Below, piece by piece: positions 13,668 to 17,145 of a DNA stretch of 17,145 nt. The position numbers and the translations under genes are program-made. The DNA is taken from contig JABHIC010000430.1 of assembly GCA_018671205.1 (NCBI GenBank), positions 1-17,145 on the forward strand, read 5' to 3'. The DNA is from Gammaproteobacteria bacterium. GTDB taxonomy: Bacteria > Pseudomonadota > Gammaproteobacteria > GCF-002020875. The notes under the pieces are model-generated. The model was not told the DNA's origin. It saw only the letters and a list, made by a program, of their open reading frames with translations, and made no database searches. Every line of letters begins with the position of its first letter. The first letter of the stretch is position 1.

Positions 13668-15637
13668 TGATTCCAGAGCTAGGAAATTTCGCCTTAATGG
13701 TTGCACTCGCCGTTACGGTGATTCAGGCCACCCTCCCTTTAATCGGTACACAGCGAGGGATCGCCAACTGGATGGCACTGGCTCGTCCAGCTGCACAGGC
13801 GCAATTTTTCTTTCTCTCTATGGCGATCATTCTGCTGGGTATCAGTTTCGTACAGGATGACTTCTCCGTGCGCTATATCGCCACGAACTCCAACTCCCAG
13901 CTTCCACTGATCTATAAAATCAGTGCCATCTGGGGGGGACATGAGGGGTCGCTTCTACTCTGGACCTTTATGCTCAGCCTCTGGGGGGCCGCAGTCACCT
14001 GGTTTAGCAAGAGCCTCCCCGCCCCCCTCACCTCCCGTGCCATTGCCGTATTGGGGCTGGTAGGGATCGGTTTTCTGCTCTTTCTGCTACTAACCTCCAA
14101 CCCTTTTGATCGCCTGATTCCTGCCGCGCTGGATGGGCGAGACCTCAACCCACTGCTCCAGGATCCTGGTCTGGCCATTCACCCTCCGATGCTCTATATG
14201 GGGTATGTCGGCTTTGCGGTACCCTTCGCATTTGTGGTAGCTGCCCTGATCGGTGGTCATCTGGATGCCACTTGGGCCCGCTGGTCCCGCCCCTGGACCG
14301 CAGCGGCATGGGCTTTCCTCTCTCTGGGCATTGGGCTAGGCAGTTGGTGGGCCTACTATGAGCTCGGTTGGGGAGGTTGGTGGTTCTGGGATCCGGTAGA
14401 GAACGCCTCCTTTATGCCGTGGCTTATGGGCACAGCCCTGCTCCACTCTCTGGCCGTGACCGAGAAGAGAGGGGCCTTCAAGGTCTGGACGGTACTGTTG
14501 GCAATTTTCACCTTTTCACTCAGCCTGCTGGGTACCTTTCTGGTTCGCTCAGGGGTACTGGTCTCTGTCCATGCGTTTGCCGCAGATCCCTCCCGAGGAG
14601 TCTTTATCCTGATGTTCCTTGGCGTGGTGATTGGTGGCTCCCTTGCCCTCTATGTCTGGAGAGCACCCGCTATTCGTGGTGGCGGACAATTTGAGAGCAC
14701 CTCCCGAGAGACGCTCTTGCTGATCAACAATGTACTGCTGGTTGTGGCTACCCTCACCGTACTGATCGGCACCCTCTACCCGTTGATTCTGGACGCCCTG
14801 GAGATGGGAAAAATCTCTGTCGGCCCCCCCTACTTTGACTCCGTTTTTGTCCCCATTATGTTGCCGATGTCCTTCCTGATGGGTATCAGCGCGGTAATTC
14901 GCTGGAAGGCGGACAGACTCAGTCGTATTGTGCAGGTACAGCGTCCGGCACTGATTGCTGCGCTGATTATCGGGGGTGCGCTTCCCTATCTCATTTTCAG
15001 TGAGACCTCAATCCAGTTGAGCCTGAGCGCGATAGTAGCCGTCTGGATTCTCATCACGATGATCCAGGACTTTATCAGCCGCTCGACCAGGGGTAAGGGC
15101 AACTTTCTACAGGGGGCACGTTCCCTCTCCCGTAGCCACTACGCAATGTTGGCGGCCCATGCCGGGATGGGGGTATTCATCCTCGGAGTCGCTTTCACCA
15201 CCGCATTTAGTGTAGAGAAAGATGTGCGGATGGAGCCGGGTAGCCGGGTGGATGCGGGGGGGTACACCTTCCAACTGGATGGGCTGGTAGAGAAACAGGG
15301 GCCCAACTACGTCACCACGGAGGGGCTGGTCTATGTATATGATAAGAATGATCAACAGGTGGCTACCCTCCATCCAGAAAAACGAATCTACACCGTACAG
15401 AATATGCCAATGACGGAGGCCTCCATTGATGAGGGTCTGTTCCGGGATCTCTATGTCGCGATGGGAGAGCCGATCAATAACAGTAACGCCTGGGCCATGC
15501 GGGTCTACTATAAACCGTTTATCCAGTGGATCTGGATGGGGGTACTGTTGATGGCTATCGGTGGCGGACTGGCAGCAACTGACCCCCGCTATCGCCGGGT
15601 GGCACGTCGGGCCCGGAAGGGGCAGGAGAAAAGCTAA
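13667..15637 (+). CDS. ccmF: Cytochrome c heme lyase subunit CcmF
   Basis: Large polytopic membrane protein that receives heme from CcmE and, with CcmH, ligates it to apocytochrome c. The 656-residue protein is full length. Motifs: WGGHEGSLLLW (89-99), the WWD domain WGGWWFWDPVENASFMPW (235-252), and candidate heme-ligand histidines His172 (IHPPMLYMGY), His260 (ALLHSLAV), His302 (VSVHAFAADP) and His498 (AAHAGMG), which correspond to E. coli His173, His261, His303 and His491. A periplasmic domain near residues 510-610 precedes the last TM. The start ATG shares one base with the ccmE stop (TAATG). ccmG, ccmH and ccmI do not follow; the next gene is on the other strand. Confidence 0.97.
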   Translation: MIPELGNFALMVALAVTVIQATLPLIGTQRGIANWMALARPAAQAQFFFLSMAIILLGISFVQDDFSVRYIATNSNSQLPLIYKISAIWGGHEGSLLLWTFMLSLWGAAVTWFSKSLPAPLTSRAIAVLGLVGIGFLLFLLLTSNPFDRLIPAALDGRDLNPLLQDPGLAIHPPMLYMGYVGFAVPFAFVVAALIGGHLDATWARWSRPWTAAAWAFLSLGIGLGSWWAYYELGWGGWWFWDPVENASFMPWLMGTALLHSLAVTEKRGAFKVWTVLLAIFTFSLSLLGTFLVRSGVLVSVHAFAADPSRGVFILMFLGVVIGGSLALYVWRAPAIRGGGQFESTSRETLLLINNVLLVVATLTVLIGTLYPLILDALEMGKISVGPPYFDSVFVPIMLPMSFLMGISAVIRWKADRLSRIVQVQRPALIAALIIGGALPYLIFSETSIQLSLSAIVAVWILITMIQDFISRSTRGKGNFLQGARSLSRSHYAMLAAHAGMGVFILGVAFTTAFSVEKDVRMEPGSRVDAGGYTFQLDGLVEKQGPNYVTTEGLVYVYDKNDQQVATLHPEKRIYTVQNMPMTEASIDEGLFRDLYVAMGEPINNSNAWAMRVYYKPFIQWIWMGVLLMAIGGGLAATDPRYRRVARRARKGQEKS

Positions 15638-15638
15638 C

Positions 15639-15700
15639 GCTCTCCTAGCCGTAATAACGGAGTAGGGAGAGCCAGACAAGAGTTCTGGTCTCTCTACTCC
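15639..15700. terminator. Convergent ccmF/rlmD hairpin region, probable bidirectional terminator
   Basis: Two overlapping stem-loops. Hairpin 1 (15639-15672): GCTCTCCTA pairs with TAGGGAGAGC (one bulged G) with an inner CCGT-AATA-ACGG stem. Hairpin 2 (15659-15700): GGAGTA-GAGAG-CCAGA pairs with TCTGG-CTCTC-TACTCC across a 7-base loop, 16 bp with small bulges. They share bases and cannot form together fully. The second runs into the last rlmD codons. No T-run follows on either strand, so termination is inferred from position between convergent genes. Confidence 0.55.
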
Positions 15701-17028
15701 CGAATAAACAGTGCAATCGACTCCACATGGGCGGTATGGGGAAACATATCCATCACACCAGCCGTGGCCAAGCGATACCCCTGGTTATTCACCAGCTCAT
15801 CGGCATCCCGTGCCAGGGTAGCCGGATTACAGGAGACATAGACGATCCGCTGTGGCCTGATCTTGCCCATTTTCTGTACAATCTCCAGTGCCCCGCTACG
15901 AGGGGGGTCTAATAGCACCTTGCTATAGCGCTCATTGAGCCAGACGCCCCCACTCTCCTCATCCTGTAGATCCACTGCATAGAAATGGGCATTGTCGATC
16001 TGGTTAGCGGCCGCATTTTCACGGGCCCGTTCGACCAGTGACTGCTCACCCTCTACCCCGACCACCTGAGCCGCCTGACGGGCAATAGGCAAGGTGAAGT
16101 TCCCCAGACCACAGAAGAGATCCAGCACCTCATCATCCTGGCTCAGCGCCAATAGCTCAACCGCCAGCGGAACCATCTCCTGGTTAATGGCTCCATTCAC
16201 CTGGGTAAAATCGGTCGGTAGAAACTGAAAATCGAGATCAAACCGATCAAGGTGGTAGCGCAGTGTGGTCTGATGATCATCATTCAACGGCGCAACCGTA
16301 TCAGGCCCTTTCGGTTGCAGATAAATTTTGAGATGAGTCGCCTTACCAAACTGATCCAGCTTCTCCAGATCCCCCTCCGGCAGCGGCTCCAGGTTACGGA
16401 AAACCAACAGACACTGTTGATCATCACAGGCTACCTCAATCTGGGCAATCTTATTGCACTGCTCCAGACTATTGATCAGCTCACGCAGCTCACCAATACG
16501 TTCGCCAACCGCAGGAACCAGTACCCGACAGGAGTCCATAACGGTTAAATAGCCGCTCGATTTCTCACGAAAACCGACCAGGGCTCCCCCTTTTTTGGGC
16601 ACATAACGGACACCCAGGCGTGCCTTGCGGCGATAGCTGTGGTTGGGGCCTGTCAATGGAGGGCGTACCGTTTCGGCAGTCACTCTCCCCAGGCGCTCAA
16701 AGTTATCGAGCAGGGTCTGCTGTTTGAAGTGAATTTGGGCTGTCGGCTCCATCTGCTGAAGAGAGCAGCCACCACAGCCAGAGAAATGGGGACAAGGTGG
16801 CTCGACCCGATCAGGAGAGGGGCGTAACACCTCTACCACCTCACCGGAATCAAAGCTGCGACGCCGCCCCGTCAGCTTGTAGAGAACCTCCTCATCAGGC
16901 AGTGCGCCGGAGATAAAGGCAACCTTACCCTCTTCATTATGGCTGACCCCTTTGCCATCGTGGGCAAGGGACTCAATGATGGCCTGTACTGGCTCCTGGG
17001 GAAGTGGCTTACGACGTCTGCGGCCCAT
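15694..17028 (-). CDS. rlmD: 23S rRNA (uracil-1939-C5)-methyltransferase RlmD (RumA)
   Basis: SAM-dependent enzyme making m5U at position 1939 of 23S rRNA. The 444-residue protein has an N-terminal TRAM RNA-binding domain (about 10-68), [4Fe-4S] ligands Cys79, Cys85, Cys88 (CPHFSGCGGC) and Cys167 (DSCRVL), SAM motif LDLFCGLGNFTLP (302-314), DPPRSG (374-379), catalytic nucleophile Cys400 in VSCNPATLARD and general base Glu436 in HVESIALF. All key residues are intact and length is normal. The basic MGRRRRK start at 17028 fits; a TATACT -10 lies upstream at 17065-17070. It is convergent with ccmF. Confidence 0.96.
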   Translation of the reverse strand: MGRRRRKPLPQEPVQAIIESLAHDGKGVSHNEEGKVAFISGALPDEEVLYKLTGRRRSFDSGEVVEVLRPSPDRVEPPCPHFSGCGGCSLQQMEPTAQIHFKQQTLLDNFERLGRVTAETVRPPLTGPNHSYRRKARLGVRYVPKKGGALVGFREKSSGYLTVMDSCRVLVPAVGERIGELRELINSLEQCNKIAQIEVACDDQQCLLVFRNLEPLPEGDLEKLDQFGKATHLKIYLQPKGPDTVAPLNDDHQTTLRYHLDRFDLDFQFLPTDFTQVNGAINQEMVPLAVELLALSQDDEVLDLFCGLGNFTLPIARQAAQVVGVEGEQSLVERARENAAANQIDNAHFYAVDLQDEESGGVWLNERYSKVLLDPPRSGALEIVQKMGKIRPQRIVYVSCNPATLARDADELVNNQGYRLATAGVMDMFPHTAHVESIALFIRE

Positions 17029-17064
17029 GATAACTCTCTAAGGTGGTGGGTTGAAAACGGGGAG

Positions 17065-17070
17065 AGTATA
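17065..17070 (-). promoter_or_regulatory. Candidate -10 for rlmD
   Basis: On the minus strand this reads TATACT (5 of 6 to TATAAT), placing a transcript start near 17058 and a leader of about 30 bases. The -35 region (about 17087-17092) is poor. Confidence 0.4.
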
Positions 17071-17097
17071 CCGGAAGCGGACGGTTGTATCGGAGCT

Positions 17098-17145
17098 CAG
17101 TCCCAGCCCTGAGTGCAGTCCAGATTGGTCCAGACCTGTTTAAGG
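17098..17145 (-). CDS. Possible 3' end of another minus-strand gene (partial)
   Basis: The minus strand from the window edge reads LKQVWTNLDCTQGWD then TGA at 17098-17100. Fifteen open codons are too few to prove coding and I do not recognise the peptide, but a gene ending here, about 28 bases before the rlmD -10, would suit the spacing. It is cut by the window edge. Confidence 0.25.

Noticed and set aside
1..17145. CRISPR array, tRNA, rRNA, complete insertion sequence or prophage genes
   Set aside because: No regularly spaced repeats, no tRNA-like folds noticed, no transposase or phage proteins; the only dispersed repeat is the short three-copy element.

Overview
The window reads as ordinary chromosome of a gammaproteobacterium of roughly 55% GC. 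Gene content supports this: a gammaproteobacterial-type oligoribonuclease, a QseB/QseC-like two-component system with a diheme cytochrome c, RlmD (RumA), and System I cytochrome c maturation (Ccm). Menaquinone genes (menB, menF) plus Ccm genes point to anaerobic or microaerobic respiration. A Chromatiales or sulfur-oxidiser type lineage is possible, but that is a guess from gene content and not proven by the sequence.

Layout. 19-570 (-): oligoribonuclease. 571-852: divergent promoter region with the first copy of a short interspersed repeat. 853-3047 (+): menB-menF. 3048-3175: control region with a tandem response-regulator-type box. 3176-5772 (+): diheme cytochrome c, response regulator and sensor kinase, tightly packed. 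5799-6650 (-): HDOD-domain protein. 6651-6877: divergent region with the second repeat copy. 6878-8458 (+): purC-bioD. 8444-9214 (-): methylthioinosine phosphorylase-like gene overlapping bioD tail to tail, whose last codons contain the third repeat copy. 9315-10243 (+): a Sel1-repeat protein and a one-pass coiled-coil membrane protein that overlap by four bases. 10364-15637 (+): ccmA, ccmB, a long ccmC, ccmE, ccmF. 15694-17028 (-): rlmD, convergent with ccmF over a strong hairpin region. The last ~50 bases may hold the 3' end of another minus-strand gene.

How the genes work together. CcmA/B/C/D load heme onto the periplasmic chaperone CcmE, and CcmF attaches it to apocytochromes such as the diheme cytochrome at 3176. 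MenF and MenB carry out the first and a late step of menaquinone synthesis, although the other men genes are not in the window. ccmG, ccmH and ccmI, usually next after ccmF, are also not here.

The most unusual object is the ccmC gene (11897-13129). It encodes a normal ~245-residue CcmC followed by an extra membrane segment, a domain resembling the CcmE OB-fold without its heme-binding HxxxY motif, and a C-terminal CcmD. It therefore looks like a CcmC-(CcmE-like)-CcmD fusion. No separate ccmD exists in the gap where it normally lies, and a normal ccmE follows. Secondary points of interest are the three-copy interspersed repeat, the tandem operator-like repeats before ccmC and before the cytochrome operon, and the unnamed Sel1/coiled-coil pair upstream of ccmA.
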